Notes under the pieces: generated by a model
Told to the model about the DNA's origin: nothing
What the model saw: the letters and a program-made list of their open reading frames with translations, nothing else
Databases searched by the model: none
Part shown: positions 17,659 through 25,562 of the stretch, one piece after another
Layout: each line of letters opens with the position of its first letter
Position numbering within the stretch: position 1 is the first letter of the stretch
Position numbers and translations under genes: made by a program
From: Oligoflexia bacterium
GTDB taxonomy: Bacteria > Bdellovibrionota > UBA1018
Assembly: GCA_903881565.1 (NCBI GenBank)
Contig: CAIRTR010000040.1
Span: forward strand, 1-38,693
Direction of reading: 5' to 3'
DNA length: 38,693 nt

Positions 17659-17747
17659 GAGGATGGCGTTTATCACGGTGCCCACGAGCCAGCGTCACGA
17701 TCTTAACATGCCTAATTACTCTTTTATTTTGATAGCTTACGACTTTA

Positions 17748-17789
17748 CTCATTCGAATGAGATATTTTGCTCACTGGAATGAGCAAAAT
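17748..17789. repeat. doubled palindrome, operator-like
   Basis: CTCATTCGAATGAG (17748-17761) is a perfect 14-bp palindrome. CTCACTGGAATGAG (17770-17783) repeats it at 12 of 14 positions, 22 bp further on, about two helical turns. The second copy is embedded in a perfect stem ATTTTGCTCA / TGAGCAAAAT (17764-17773 and 17780-17789). The flanking A/T order (T-run before, A-run after) is opposite to an intrinsic terminator. This looks like a two-site dimer operator, but no regulated gene follows. Confidence 0.5.
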
Positions 17790-17881
17790 CAAATGGAAAC
17801 GAGATGGCCAGAAAGCTAGCCCCAGCTTTGCCTTCAGTTACTGATAGCACGACCTCTCGAGTTTAAGTTAATCCCATGAAC

Positions 17882-17948
17882 TTCTCAGAGTGCGAAGTTA
17901 CACCCCCACCCTAGCCTAGGGTAGCCTCTTAACTTCGCACTTTGAGAA
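17882..17948. repeat. 19-bp-arm inverted repeat with nested palindrome
   Basis: The left arm 17882-17900 (TTCTCAGAGTGCGAAGTTA) pairs with 17930-17948 at 18 of 19 positions. Between them lies ACCCTAG-C-CTAGGGT (17908-17922), a second perfect 7-bp stem. The transcript could fold as one long hairpin topped by a short one. No T-run follows on the + strand. It may be a mobile-element relic, a structured RNA or a regulatory site. Confidence 0.6.
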
Positions 17949-18051
17949 AATCAGAAACGATACAACACAAAATCGGTCAAAATCTTCAACCGCAATTGGC
18001 GATTTCGGCTTTTTCAACCAACCTCGCCACCCTAATAGCGGCCCTAACTAA

Positions 18052-18085
18052 AACGGGCCCACCCCAGCGAAGGAGTGAGCCCGTT
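18052..18085 (-). terminator. intrinsic terminator of the SRPBCC-like gene
   Basis: On the minus strand AACGGGCTCAC and GTGGGCCCGTT form an 11-bp G/C-rich stem with one mismatch or wobble around a 12-base loop. The stem is followed by a short T-rich run. It lies about 26 bases after the stop of the gene at 18112-18786. Confidence 0.75.
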
Positions 18086-18111
18086 CTAAATAAGAGATCG
18101 TGAAAACGAAA

Positions 18112-18786
18112 TTACTTCGAAAGAATCCCTCGCATCGTCTGAATCTGCTTATCCAGCAACTCACGACCGCCGGTGCGCTCTTTTTCAACCTGAGTGCGAA
18201 CCGCTTTGACGACGTCTTGAACTTGCTTCATCGCCTGTTTTTTCACTAAGCCTGCCATCGAAGAGCCGGGCACGACGAAGTTATAATAAGCCATGATCGT
18301 CGCTGTTCCCAAAGTTTCAAAACGGGCGTAGCCATCAGAAGACTTCGTTGAATCGGCGCGAACTAATTTCCATTCAACTTTATAACTTGTTCCACCATCG
18401 TAAGCGCTGAGAGTATCTTCTACCGTGTAGCTTTCATCAGAGAGAACAGGGATATGGACCGTGTAGTCGACATTCACCGCCGTTTTGCTGACTTGCTTTG
18501 ATATCTGAGACTTCAAAATATTAGGAATGTAATTCTTCTGACTATTATAGTCTGAAAAAACTGCGGCAGCCTCTTCGGGAGTCGAATCAATGCGAACATA
18601 AATGTAAGCTTTCGGCCATGGTGCGCCATCGACTTCTTTGGCAATGAAAACGGTCTCGCCCTTTTGAACTGAATTTTGCTGATCAGGGGTGAGGTCACTG
18701 TAAACACCAGCAAAAGCTGGCGCATGAAACCCAAAAAGACCGGCAACCAAACCCAAAACCGCAAAAATACTCAGAACGTTTTTCAT
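18112..18786 (-). CDS. periplasmic SRPBCC/START-like protein
   Basis: This encodes 224 residues from ATG at 18786, with AAGGAG seven bases upstream. A signal peptide (MKNVLSIFAVLGLVAGLFGF, then HAPAFA-GV) targets it to the periplasm. The mature chain shows a START/polyketide-cyclase-like fold pattern. 'YIYVRIDSTPEEAAAVFSDY' resembles the entry strand and helices of the domain (~62-81). It is followed by strands VDYTVHIPVLSDESYTVEDTL and YKVEWKLVRA, and by a long C-terminal helix (~178-200) that would cap the cavity. The family binds hydrophobic ligands; none can be named. The tail is a charged helix (EKERTGGRELLDKQIQTMRG). It has its own terminator and is divergent from the CysZ-like gene. 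Confidence 0.75.
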   Translation of the reverse strand: MKNVLSIFAVLGLVAGLFGFHAPAFAGVYSDLTPDQQNSVQKGETVFIAKEVDGAPWPKAYIYVRIDSTPEEAAAVFSDYNSQKNYIPNILKSQISKQVSKTAVNVDYTVHIPVLSDESYTVEDTLSAYDGGTSYKVEWKLVRADSTKSSDGYARFETLGTATIMAYYNFVVPGSSMAGLVKKQAMKQVQDVVKAVRTQVEKERTGGRELLDKQIQTMRGILSK

Positions 18787-18861
18787 CTCATCTCCTTATT
18801 ACAGTTAAAAACTAAGGGGCGAACTAGACTTTCCTACCGTTGATTGGATAAAGGGTCAATT

Positions 18862-19617
18862 ATGAAACTCTTCTCTCGCACGCGCTCCCTCTGGTTTGGC
18901 CTCACCTTACCTATAACGGCTTTGAAGCTAATTGTGACGCACCCCATTCTTCTCATGCTCTCAATTCTTCCCATCACCGTGTCGGCTGCCCTGTACGTGT
19001 TCCTCATCTCTAAAGCCCAAACAGCCGCAAAATCAGCGCTGCTGCATGGCTTTCAAAATTGGGGCTGGAACCCCGAAGGGTGGGGCGCAACCCTCTTAAT
19101 TATTTTAGTTAAGATCGGACTCGTTCTGGTCGGCGTCCTCACCTTCTCGCTCATCACCGGAATCGTCGCAGCCCCCCTCAGTGATTGGCTCGCCGAAAAA
19201 ACTGAAACGTTCACGGGACTCGCCATTCCCCCGTCGGTGACATTTACGATGAGAGCGCGCCTTTTACTCCTGGATCTTGGGAAGACGATTCTTGCCACGG
19301 TGGCCAGTCTCTTAGCCCTGCTTTTGTCCTGGCTCCCAATCGTAAACTTAGCCGTGTTTGGTTTTGCTTTTATCTTAGTCGCATTTCAGTTTTTGAGTTT
19401 TCCCCAAACGCGCCGAGGAATGGGCGTTCGCTTGAGTCTTGCGTTTCTCTGGCGCTACCTTTACGCCTGTTTAGGATTCGGAGCCTGCATTTCTGTGCTA
19501 TTTGCGATCCCCCTTGTTTCGATTTTCGCACTCCCGCTGGCCGTCGTGGGCGGAACGCTGCTCTTTGCAAGAGCGCAAGAAGATGGGAATCCAGGACAGG
19601 CGTTCAGGCTTAAATGA
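18862..19617 (+). CDS. EI24/CysZ-like integral membrane protein
   Basis: The start is ATG at 18862 with AAGGG seven bases upstream; an in-frame TTG at 18844 is less likely. The 251-residue product has about five or six hydrophobic segments. The first begins near 'LIVTHPILLMLSILPITVSA', the second near 'LLIILVKIGLVLVGVLTFSL', and a cluster in the C-terminal half runs from 'LATVASLLALLLSW' to 'LPLAVVGGTLLFA'. The 'APLSDWLAEKTE' and 'FLSFPQTRRGM' blocks fit the EI24/CysZ family. E. coli CysZ is a sulfate transporter, but most family members are uncharacterised. No sulfur-assimilation gene is near, so sulfate transport is not claimed. Confidence 0.75.
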   Translation: MKLFSRTRSLWFGLTLPITALKLIVTHPILLMLSILPITVSAALYVFLISKAQTAAKSALLHGFQNWGWNPEGWGATLLIILVKIGLVLVGVLTFSLITGIVAAPLSDWLAEKTETFTGLAIPPSVTFTMRARLLLLDLGKTILATVASLLALLLSWLPIVNLAVFGFAFILVAFQFLSFPQTRRGMGVRLSLAFLWRYLYACLGFGACISVLFAIPLVSIFALPLAVVGGTLLFARAQEDGNPGQAFRLK

Positions 19618-19748
19618 GATCCGTCAGGGCGACTAAAAGCACCGCATCATCAAGCCCTCAACCCCCCATATCCCCGGCAAACTTTACCTATTAAGAAACC
19701 CCCCCACCCCTCCGATGAGTCCTGTGAGGCAAGGAGGCTTCTCTTGAT

Positions 19749-20486
19749 ATGACGGCATTACGAGGAATCTATTTTTCAGGCCTTTTGTTTTTAGGCGTTC
19801 TAACACTTACGAGCTGTCGCTTCGGCAACAAAGTCGTGAACCCTCCTGGCACTCAAAATCCGGACACCCTATCCGGCTTTTACGAAACCGACCCTCAAGC
19901 CCTTAAAGTTTGCGCAACCCATGAATCGACAAAGTGCGCCGATATCAACCCAGGCAATGTACCGGACGAGATAGCGGTATACATGAGCAACCCTCTTTAT
20001 TTTCAAGTTTCAGACCCCAGCACGGGCGCAGCCTTCATTGAAGACCCTTTTGGGGTCGGCTACAAGCTGCACATCTTCGTCGACGCACAAGGAGCCCTGT
20101 CCTATATCGATTGGTCAGCACCCGCTCAGCTTTGGGAAGACCCCGCCTGCACGACAAGAATGTATATAGAAGAAAATGGTCAACTCATTCCCGCAACGTC
20201 CACTCGGATCGTCACGATTTCCAATTATGCATTGAAGATGGCAGGACGGATGGATCTCAGACTCCAACTCATCTACACCTACGAAGGCGAGTGCAAAGCC
20301 TCTCTTCAGGCGATGTATAATTGCTATGATGACGTCAATCAATGCGGCGCTTCTACGGACTCCGCTAACAAAAGTCGTCATGCAAACGTCCAAAGTCTCT
20401 TTAATTACTACATCAAACAAGGCGTCATGGAGCCACAAGACATCTTGACCCTCACAAACGTCGCCTACGATATTTCCTATCAATAG
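19749..20486 (+). CDS. lipoprotein of unknown function
   Basis: This encodes 245 residues. The signal MTALRGIYFSGLLFLGVLTL ends in a clear lipobox, LTSC, so Cys23 is the lipidation site. GGAGG precedes the ATG by 11 bases, a long but usable spacing. The mature chain has about eight further cysteines, several in pairs (CATHESTKC, CYDDVNQC), suggesting disulfide bonds in an exported protein. No domain is recognised. The downstream rdgB start follows by 21 bases on the same strand, so the two are probably transcribed together, though no functional link is evident. Confidence 0.75.
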   Translation: MTALRGIYFSGLLFLGVLTLTSCRFGNKVVNPPGTQNPDTLSGFYETDPQALKVCATHESTKCADINPGNVPDEIAVYMSNPLYFQVSDPSTGAAFIEDPFGVGYKLHIFVDAQGALSYIDWSAPAQLWEDPACTTRMYIEENGQLIPATSTRIVTISNYALKMAGRMDLRLQLIYTYEGECKASLQAMYNCYDDVNQCGASTDSANKSRHANVQSLFNYYIKQGVMEPQDILTLTNVAYDISYQ

Positions 20487-20507
20487 ACCCTGTGCTAGTG
20501 TCCGTTC

Positions 20508-21155
20508 ATGCGGATCACACAGACTCTAGTGCTTGCGACAAACAACTCAGAGAAGTTTGAAGAATTCAAAACTCTTTTCACAGGTTACCCGGAACTGCAC
20601 CTCACCCCCGCCTCTGCGGTACTTGCCAACCCTGACAAACTGGAACTTGTTGAAACCGGAGACACCTACCTGGAAAACGCGATCGCAAAAGCGCGTTCCG
20701 TAAACCGCGCCTGTCACTCACCCTGTCTCGGGGACGACTCAGGCCTGGAAGTCAAAGCTCTCGGAGATCTTCCGGGTCCCAAAAGCCGAAGATTTGCTCC
20801 GAAAGCGGCGCCCGGGACTGACAAACTCACTGCGGATCGGGCCAACACCGAGCACCTTCTCAAGGAGATTAAAAAAAAAGGAGGAGGAACCGAAGCCCAG
20901 TTCGTCTGCACGCTCGCTTTAGTGATTGAAGGAATTCTGCTACACGCTTCTGGCTCTCTCGAGGGAAACATCATCGACATTCCACGCGGCAACATGGGTT
21001 TCGGTTATGATCCCGTTTTTGTGCCCAAAGGGATGACAAAAACACTTGCAGAAATGACGTTAAACGAGAAGAATCTGATTTCTCATCGCGCCAAAGCACT
21101 TCATGCCTTGATGACTCAAGTGCGGGCACGTGGGATCTCTTTTGCTAAGCCATAA
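20508..21155 (+). CDS. rdgB: XTP/dITP diphosphatase (RdgB/HAM1 family)
   Basis: This enzyme removes non-canonical purine nucleotides (dITP, XTP) from the pool by hydrolysis to the monophosphate and pyrophosphate. The 215 residues include TNNSEK (11-16), GDDSGLEV (75-82) with the Mg-binding acidic pair, GFGYDPVF (164-171) and SHR (192-194), all diagnostic. The loop after GDDSG reads LPGPKSRRFAP instead of the usual PGxYSARYAG, a small departure at the nucleotide side. No strong Shine-Dalgarno precedes the ATG; coupling to the upstream lipoprotein gene (21 bases away) may compensate. It is cytosolic. Confidence 0.92.
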   Translation: MRITQTLVLATNNSEKFEEFKTLFTGYPELHLTPASAVLANPDKLELVETGDTYLENAIAKARSVNRACHSPCLGDDSGLEVKALGDLPGPKSRRFAPKAAPGTDKLTADRANTEHLLKEIKKKGGGTEAQFVCTLALVIEGILLHASGSLEGNIIDIPRGNMGFGYDPVFVPKGMTKTLAEMTLNEKNLISHRAKALHALMTQVRARGISFAKP

Positions 21156-21199
21156 TTTTATAAAACGCAGTTTTTAATAAGTAAAAAGGAAATCAAGAA

Positions 21200-21832
21200 A
21201 TGGAAATCACCACCACCGCTTTAGTCGCCTTGGCTCTCAACTCTTTTCTCGCGACGTCCCTGACGGGACGCCCGCTACCCCACCCGGGTGATCAACTTGC
21301 TTTTGAACTCAAAACCCAGATTCAGCAAAAAGCGAAATCCTGTGAAGCCACCTTTTCCCTTAATGTCACGGCCGCGCTTGAAAACCGAGACTCGCTTGTC
21401 GTGACTTCTACCACCACGCAGACCGTGGGCCCTTCAGGCTGTGGAAAGCCCACGAATGCGATCAAGTCCTGGCATTATCGGGCAACCGACAACGCCTTGA
21501 TGATGGTTACCGAATGCAAAACGGCGGATCTCTCTACTTGCGTAAGTCGTGATCCTGTTGCCGAAGACCAGTGGCAATCGCCCGAAGCTCAGGCCAACTG
21601 CAAATTCGTAGGCACTGAACCCATGCAAGGCCCTGAAGGCAAACTCAACACTCATCGCTACCATTGCGATAACTCCGCATCTGTTGGCGGTGTCGCATTA
21701 ACAGATTTCTGGCTCGATGAATCTTACTACCCTGCTTACCCGATCATCAAGACCGCCGCGCAAATTGAGATTCCACAGTATCAAGTGAAAATGCATGTGG
21801 AACAAATGCTGAAGTCGATGAAGCGGAACTAA
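21200..21832 (+). CDS. secreted protein of unknown function
   Basis: This encodes 210 residues from ATG at 21200, with AAGGAA eight bases ahead. The N-terminus (MEITTTALVALALNSFLATS) is hydrophobic but lacks a basic n-region, so it is a weak signal peptide. The mature chain has about seven cysteines with spacing that suggests disulfides (KSCEATF, PSGCGKP, TECKTADLSTC, ANCKF, YHCDN), consistent with export. Strand-rich segments dominate (LVVTSTTTQTV, YQVKMHVEQ). No family is recognised. Its stop codon overlaps the stop of the convergent gene by two bases. Confidence 0.6.
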   Translation: MEITTTALVALALNSFLATSLTGRPLPHPGDQLAFELKTQIQQKAKSCEATFSLNVTAALENRDSLVVTSTTTQTVGPSGCGKPTNAIKSWHYRATDNALMMVTECKTADLSTCVSRDPVAEDQWQSPEAQANCKFVGTEPMQGPEGKLNTHRYHCDNSASVGGVALTDFWLDESYYPAYPIIKTAAQIEIPQYQVKMHVEQMLKSMKRN

Positions 21833-23865
21833 TAATCGCCCCAGTTTCCGTTTACGACTTTTTCGCCGTAAATTTCACGGAGTTTTTTAATAAGCAAATC
21901 GATGGGGGGAGTGCCGTCTGGCTTCCTCCCCTTCCTTTTTTTCCACCACATCCATTCTTCATTATAGAGTTCTAGAGCTTTATTTAGATTACTTTTGTCC
22001 GTCGAACCCAGCTTCTCTTTTTCTAGACTATCCACAAGATCCAAAAAATAATTCTCGCTCATCTTAAGGTCATATAGACGATTCATAGCCAAGCAATAAG
22101 TCAGGTCATCGAGTACAGTTTTGTGCAATCCCACTGGTATTCGCGATTTTTCTCCACCTTTTGCGGCCTCAATCATATTGATGATCGGTTTTTGAGGCGA
22201 CAGCATCAAATCAAAGAGAGCATTACGGTTAATCTTAACGTGCTCATATTGTCTCGGAGAAAACGGTTTTGCATTCATTGCCCATAACCCAAACTCTCGA
22301 GCCCGATCCGGCATCGCCTTCGACAGAGCTTCGACGAAGATGTTTCTCTGAGCAAGATCCTCAAGCTTGAAAAGCCACTTATGAAACAAATCGGCGTTCA
22401 AATTCTGCTGGCCCATGCGTGAAAGCATCTCCGTGGTCACCAGATTCATAGTCTCCTCAAAATGCGCGAGATTGCGATCTACCGTTGACAGATTAATCAA
22501 TAGCTCGATGTCCACTGGATTAATCTTCTCCATTTTTCGAATCACCTGAGTCACATTAGTCTTCCACGCTCCTTTTAAAAGTCGACCCGACACGAAAGCT
22601 TCATAAAGCCCAAGATCCCCTCCCTCCGTTGACTTTCTTTCCTGGGGTTTACGATATCTGTCTTCAGGATGTTGAAAATCGATTTTTCGATTCGGATGAA
22701 TTTCAGCACCGTCGCGTTGCAGAAAACCCGCAGAATTTTGTTCAAAAGCTAAGTCAGAAAACTGAGCATGAGGATTACCCGAATACTCACTCAACAGCTC
22801 AGGCGCCTTACTGGCTGGGAGGTAGCGTTTGATGATTTCAGAGAGTCTCTTCACAAATTTTGCTTCATACGTCCGACCTAAATCGCCCGCAAAGCTTAAG
22901 ACAGATACTTCGAGATTTTGTCTACCGTCCTCCGGCATCTTGGAGACTCGCATCGCCATGTATTCAAGGTCATCGAAGGTTATTTTTCGAAGAGAGGAGC
23001 GAAGTGTGCTGAGACCTTTTTGCAAAGCCTGAAGGTCATTGGAATGAGATTCAAAGAGATCATGAAGTCTCTGATTCACTGAGAGCCGATGAGGCCACTC
23101 ATACCAGCTTCGCCCCTTCACGCTTATCACCGCTCGCGGGCCTTCAGACTTTGAATCAAGAAATGCAGTTTTCTTTACCCCCATTATCGCCGAATCAACC
23201 TCACGAACAATGAGCGGTTTGCGTTTACTCACATCAGCGGCAATCTTTTCAGCAAGACTCTTAACCGGGCCATCAAGCAGAGACTCAAGAGCGACATTCA
23301 ATCGATCAGGGTGCTCAAGCGCGAAACCTTTCCATTCCCTTATCGTGGCAAAATATTGTTTTTCAGATAACCCCAGTGCCTTCGCACGCTCAGTCCCAAG
23401 TTTGACGAGATTCTCATTCGTAAAATCTCCACCCAAGAGAGCTTCAATATTGGCAAATACGGCATCCCCGATTTTCCCACGCTGAACTTTATTCATGGCC
23501 CCAAATCCCTGCAAAAACACCTTGGCCTTTTCGGGCGTCGTATAACCCAATCGGACCAACTCCTCAGAAACCGCACGAACGGCCAGCGGGCTTTGGAAAA
23601 AGGGCTCATACTGTTGAAAGATCGCTTCGCGAATTGCGGATTCTTTATCGATCCCCGAGGCGACGAGGTCTTTTGCGATTTCGATAATGAGGTCATCACT
23701 GAGCGCATCGTGTTTTGCATTGCGAACTAGATCATCCAGAGCGCCACTTAGGCTACAAAGGCCATGACCAGGCTTTGCGAGCTCGCCATCGCAAAGTGCG
23801 ACTTGCGAGGTGAATAGAGCGAAGATAAGTGCCAGGGCAAAGGCCGCCCTTGAAAATGAATCCAT
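21829..23865 (-). CDS. large secreted helical protein of unknown function
   Basis: This encodes 678 residues with a signal peptide (MDSFSRAAFALALIFALFTS, then QVALC-DG; not a canonical lipobox). The rest is almost entirely alpha-helical and charged. A repeated 'KDLVASGIDKESAIREAIF' / 'ELVRLGYTTPEKAKVFLQGF' pattern in the first 120 residues resembles short helical-pair repeats. The middle has a disordered, His/Glu/Lys-rich region (~375-420). No enzyme motif is visible. Like the orphan at 14826-16106 it is a big exported protein in a single-gene unit. Only a weak ribosome site is seen. The gene-free 409 bases upstream presumably carry its promoter. Confidence 0.75.
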   Translation of the reverse strand: MDSFSRAAFALALIFALFTSQVALCDGELAKPGHGLCSLSGALDDLVRNAKHDALSDDLIIEIAKDLVASGIDKESAIREAIFQQYEPFFQSPLAVRAVSEELVRLGYTTPEKAKVFLQGFGAMNKVQRGKIGDAVFANIEALLGGDFTNENLVKLGTERAKALGLSEKQYFATIREWKGFALEHPDRLNVALESLLDGPVKSLAEKIAADVSKRKPLIVREVDSAIMGVKKTAFLDSKSEGPRAVISVKGRSWYEWPHRLSVNQRLHDLFESHSNDLQALQKGLSTLRSSLRKITFDDLEYMAMRVSKMPEDGRQNLEVSVLSFAGDLGRTYEAKFVKRLSEIIKRYLPASKAPELLSEYSGNPHAQFSDLAFEQNSAGFLQRDGAEIHPNRKIDFQHPEDRYRKPQERKSTEGGDLGLYEAFVSGRLLKGAWKTNVTQVIRKMEKINPVDIELLINLSTVDRNLAHFEETMNLVTTEMLSRMGQQNLNADLFHKWLFKLEDLAQRNIFVEALSKAMPDRAREFGLWAMNAKPFSPRQYEHVKINRNALFDLMLSPQKPIINMIEAAKGGEKSRIPVGLHKTVLDDLTYCLAMNRLYDLKMSENYFLDLVDSLEKEKLGSTDKSNLNKALELYNEEWMWWKKRKGRKPDGTPPIDLLIKKLREIYGEKVVNGNWGDY

Positions 23866-24274
23866 CTCAATGACTCATCGACGCAGGTCTGAGTAATCTG
23901 AAGGAAAATCCAGGACCTGTGACGAAAAATGACAATACCTGATAATTTTTGTCAAAAAGCCTGACTCGCGACAGGAGTGCCTGCGTCATTGCTATGCATT
24001 TAAAATCGTTCAGCATTAATTTCGGCACAGCTTAGATTTAAACTCGTTACAAAAATGCCGACAAGAACACAGGGTACTATCCTGTCCTCAGAGTTTCTTG
24101 AGCCGATACCCTAATGAAATAGAAACTCGGCACGCCCCCTGCGCAGGGTCCGGGTTTTGCGCAGATCGTCCGATTATCACCCACCCCAAAAAAGCTAACT
24201 CCATGAAATTACGCTAAAAGCTTTGGACTGGGTTATGCACCCGCTCTGTCTCCCCAAAACAAAAAGGAGGACCC
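23866..24274. other. intergenic region between divergent genes
   Basis: These 409 bases between divergent starts contain no credible ORF. Visible structure includes the perfect palindrome CCCTGCGCAGGG (24137-24148), a second TGCGCAG at 24158-24164, and an AAAAAGGAGG ribosome site for the downstream gene (24261-24270). An imperfect pairing of TGACGAAAAAT with ATTTTTGTCA lies near 23920-23955. I see no tRNA or recognisable riboswitch. Confidence 0.5.
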
Positions 24275-24520
24275 ATGTTTAATACCCTCAGATATGCTAA
24301 AATACTTGAAGAGGTCGGCTTTTCCAGAGAGCAGGCCGAAACTTCGATCAAGATTTTGGTGGAAATTATGGAAGACAAACTGGCTTCGAAACAGGATGTG
24401 CAGGAATTGAGAGTCGAGATTCAGCATTCGATGGCGCAACTCAAAACTGAAGTGTCTAATTCGATTTCTCAACTTGAATCCAAACTCACCATTCGAATCG
24501 CAATTCAGAAGCTCGTTTGA
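24275..24520 (+). CDS. DUF1640-like coiled-coil protein lacking its membrane anchor
   Basis: This encodes 81 residues behind a strong AAGGAGG. The N-terminus (FNTLRYAKILEEVGFSREQA) matches the DUF1640/CCDC90-type opening, in which 'L+xxGF+xEQAE' precedes a long coiled coil. Here the coiled coil runs from about residue 20 to 70 (QDVQELRVEIQHSMAQLKTE and on). Family members usually continue after 'LTIRLG' into a C-terminal transmembrane helix. This product reads LTIRIAIQKLV and stops, so the anchor is missing, perhaps by an in-frame deletion. It would be soluble. The function of bacterial members is unknown. Confidence 0.65.
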   Translation: MFNTLRYAKILEEVGFSREQAETSIKILVEIMEDKLASKQDVQELRVEIQHSMAQLKTEVSNSISQLESKLTIRIAIQKLV

Positions 24521-24538
24521 GCCTCACGGTCCCACCCC

Positions 24539-25222
24539 TCACGGATTCCAAAACAACTTATAGTAAATCCACTTCCAGTACTCATCCATCGTCACACGAA
24601 TCCCGTGAATGCTGAACCGCCACTCGCTGGCCTCAAACGGATCTTGGAAAACGGATTGGGTCTCGAGATGAACTCCAGGGAGTCTGCGCTCAAAAACATA
24701 ACGCGCCCGCTTCATATGATAGGGCGAAGTCATGAGCAGGATTTGGGTCCATCCCCTCTCACGCGCATACCTCGCAAAATACTCAGCGTTGGCGTCGGTA
24801 TTGCCACTTTCGGTCTCCAAAACGACATCACTAGGCTTGAGAGCCGAAAAGACTCCTCGCCTGACCTGATGTGAGAGGGACACCCAATTGGACTGATGTC
24901 CCATCCCGGAGACAAAAAGAACGGGGGTCATGAGAGCTAGAGTTGGAGCGGCCTCCCGATACCGATACCAAAGGTCAGCCGCAGCCGAAATTCGCCCCCG
25001 CCCCCCCGCCAGAACCACAATGACCTGCACCGGCGGCAAATGCACCCCATCCACCGTGTCTTGATATTCGTAAATGTCTCCGGCCAGGATAAAAGAAAAG
25101 AACCAAACCCCAAGAAAAGCCCCCAAAATCCCTACAATCGCCATGATCAGCGGTTTTCGGAACTTTTTCTTAAACCATCCTTGAAACTTAACCCGAAAAT
25201 TAAGTGGAAACTTGGAAGCCAT
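24539..25222 (-). CDS. DUF218 (SanA/ElyC/YdcF-like) membrane-anchored protein
   Basis: I choose ATG at 25222 (227 residues, MASKFPLNFRVKFQGWFKKK); a TTG at 25264 in frame has no ribosome site, and the chosen ATG has only a close GGGG. One transmembrane helix (about residues 26-50, IMAIVGILGAFLGVWFF) anchors a periplasmic DUF218 domain. That domain shows VIVVLAGGRGRI, ETESGNTDANAEYF and LLMTSPYHMKRARYVFE, the conserved blocks of the family. E. coli relatives SanA and ElyC influence envelope barrier function and enterobacterial common antigen or peptidoglycan steps; the reaction is undefined. It is convergent with the DUF1640-like gene. Confidence 0.85.
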   Translation of the reverse strand: MASKFPLNFRVKFQGWFKKKFRKPLIMAIVGILGAFLGVWFFSFILAGDIYEYQDTVDGVHLPPVQVIVVLAGGRGRISAAADLWYRYREAAPTLALMTPVLFVSGMGHQSNWVSLSHQVRRGVFSALKPSDVVLETESGNTDANAEYFARYARERGWTQILLMTSPYHMKRARYVFERRLPGVHLETQSVFQDPFEASEWRFSIHGIRVTMDEYWKWIYYKLFWNP

Positions 25223-25328
25223 AACCCCAACATAACGTGAGAGAGCCGTTTTTCCTACTTGCAAAAATCAAACGCTTCCACTACGTTAACTAGCCTCAGG
25301 TTACATTTTCAAAGTAAAGGAAAGAGTT

Positions 25329-25553
25329 ATGTCGCGTAAGTGTGATTATTGTGCAAAAGGCCCCACCACTGGAAACCTCGTATCCCATTCCAACATTAAG
25401 ACTCGTACGCGTTGGCTCCCAAACGTCCAGAGGATGAAAGCTGTCATCTCTGGATGCACCCAGACCGTTCGCGTCTGCACTCGTTGCATTCGCTCCGGCT
25501 TGGTTGTACGCCCCATCAAGCGCACCTATAAAGCTCCTGCAAAAACAGCTTAA
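25329..25553 (+). CDS. rpmB: 50S ribosomal protein L28
   Basis: This encodes 74 residues starting MSRKCDYCAKGPTTGNLVSH, the standard L28 opening, followed by the conserved KTRTRWLPNVQ. Four cysteines (C5, C8, C50, C53) make this the zinc-binding (C+) form rather than the zinc-free paralogue used under zinc limitation. An AAGGAAAG ribosome site lies just upstream. No rpmG (L33) follows, unlike the common rpmB-rpmG pair; a convergent ridA gene ends ten bases away. Confidence 0.97.
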   Translation: MSRKCDYCAKGPTTGNLVSHSNIKTRTRWLPNVQRMKAVISGCTQTVRVCTRCIRSGLVVRPIKRTYKAPAKTA

Positions 25554-25562
25554 ACTAAGCCG

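Larger units (their letters stand above)
17659..18111. other. gene-free island with several inverted repeats
   Basis: These 453 bases contain no credible gene on either strand. The only ATG frame near the repeats (17779-17844) is 21 codons long and lacks a ribosome site. The stretch holds a doubled 14-bp palindrome (17748-17783), a 10-bp perfect stem (17764-17789), a 19-bp-arm inverted repeat with a nested palindrome (17882-17948), and the terminator of the convergent SRPBCC-like gene (18052-18085). Confidence 0.6.

Noticed and set aside
17764-17789. Hairpin read as a terminator for the MBL hydrolase gene
   Set aside because: The T-run precedes and the A-run follows the stem on both strands' reading, opposite to intrinsic terminators, and it lies over 100 bases after the stop.
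17779-17844. 21-codon frame starting inside the palindrome region
   Set aside because: No ribosome binding site, very short, and no similarity to anything recognised; most likely chance, though it could be the stump of a lost gene.
24137-24164. CCCTGCGCAGGG palindrome and second TGCGCAG as a CRISPR or att site
   Set aside because: Only one palindrome and one partial copy, no spacer periodicity, integrase or tRNA nearby.
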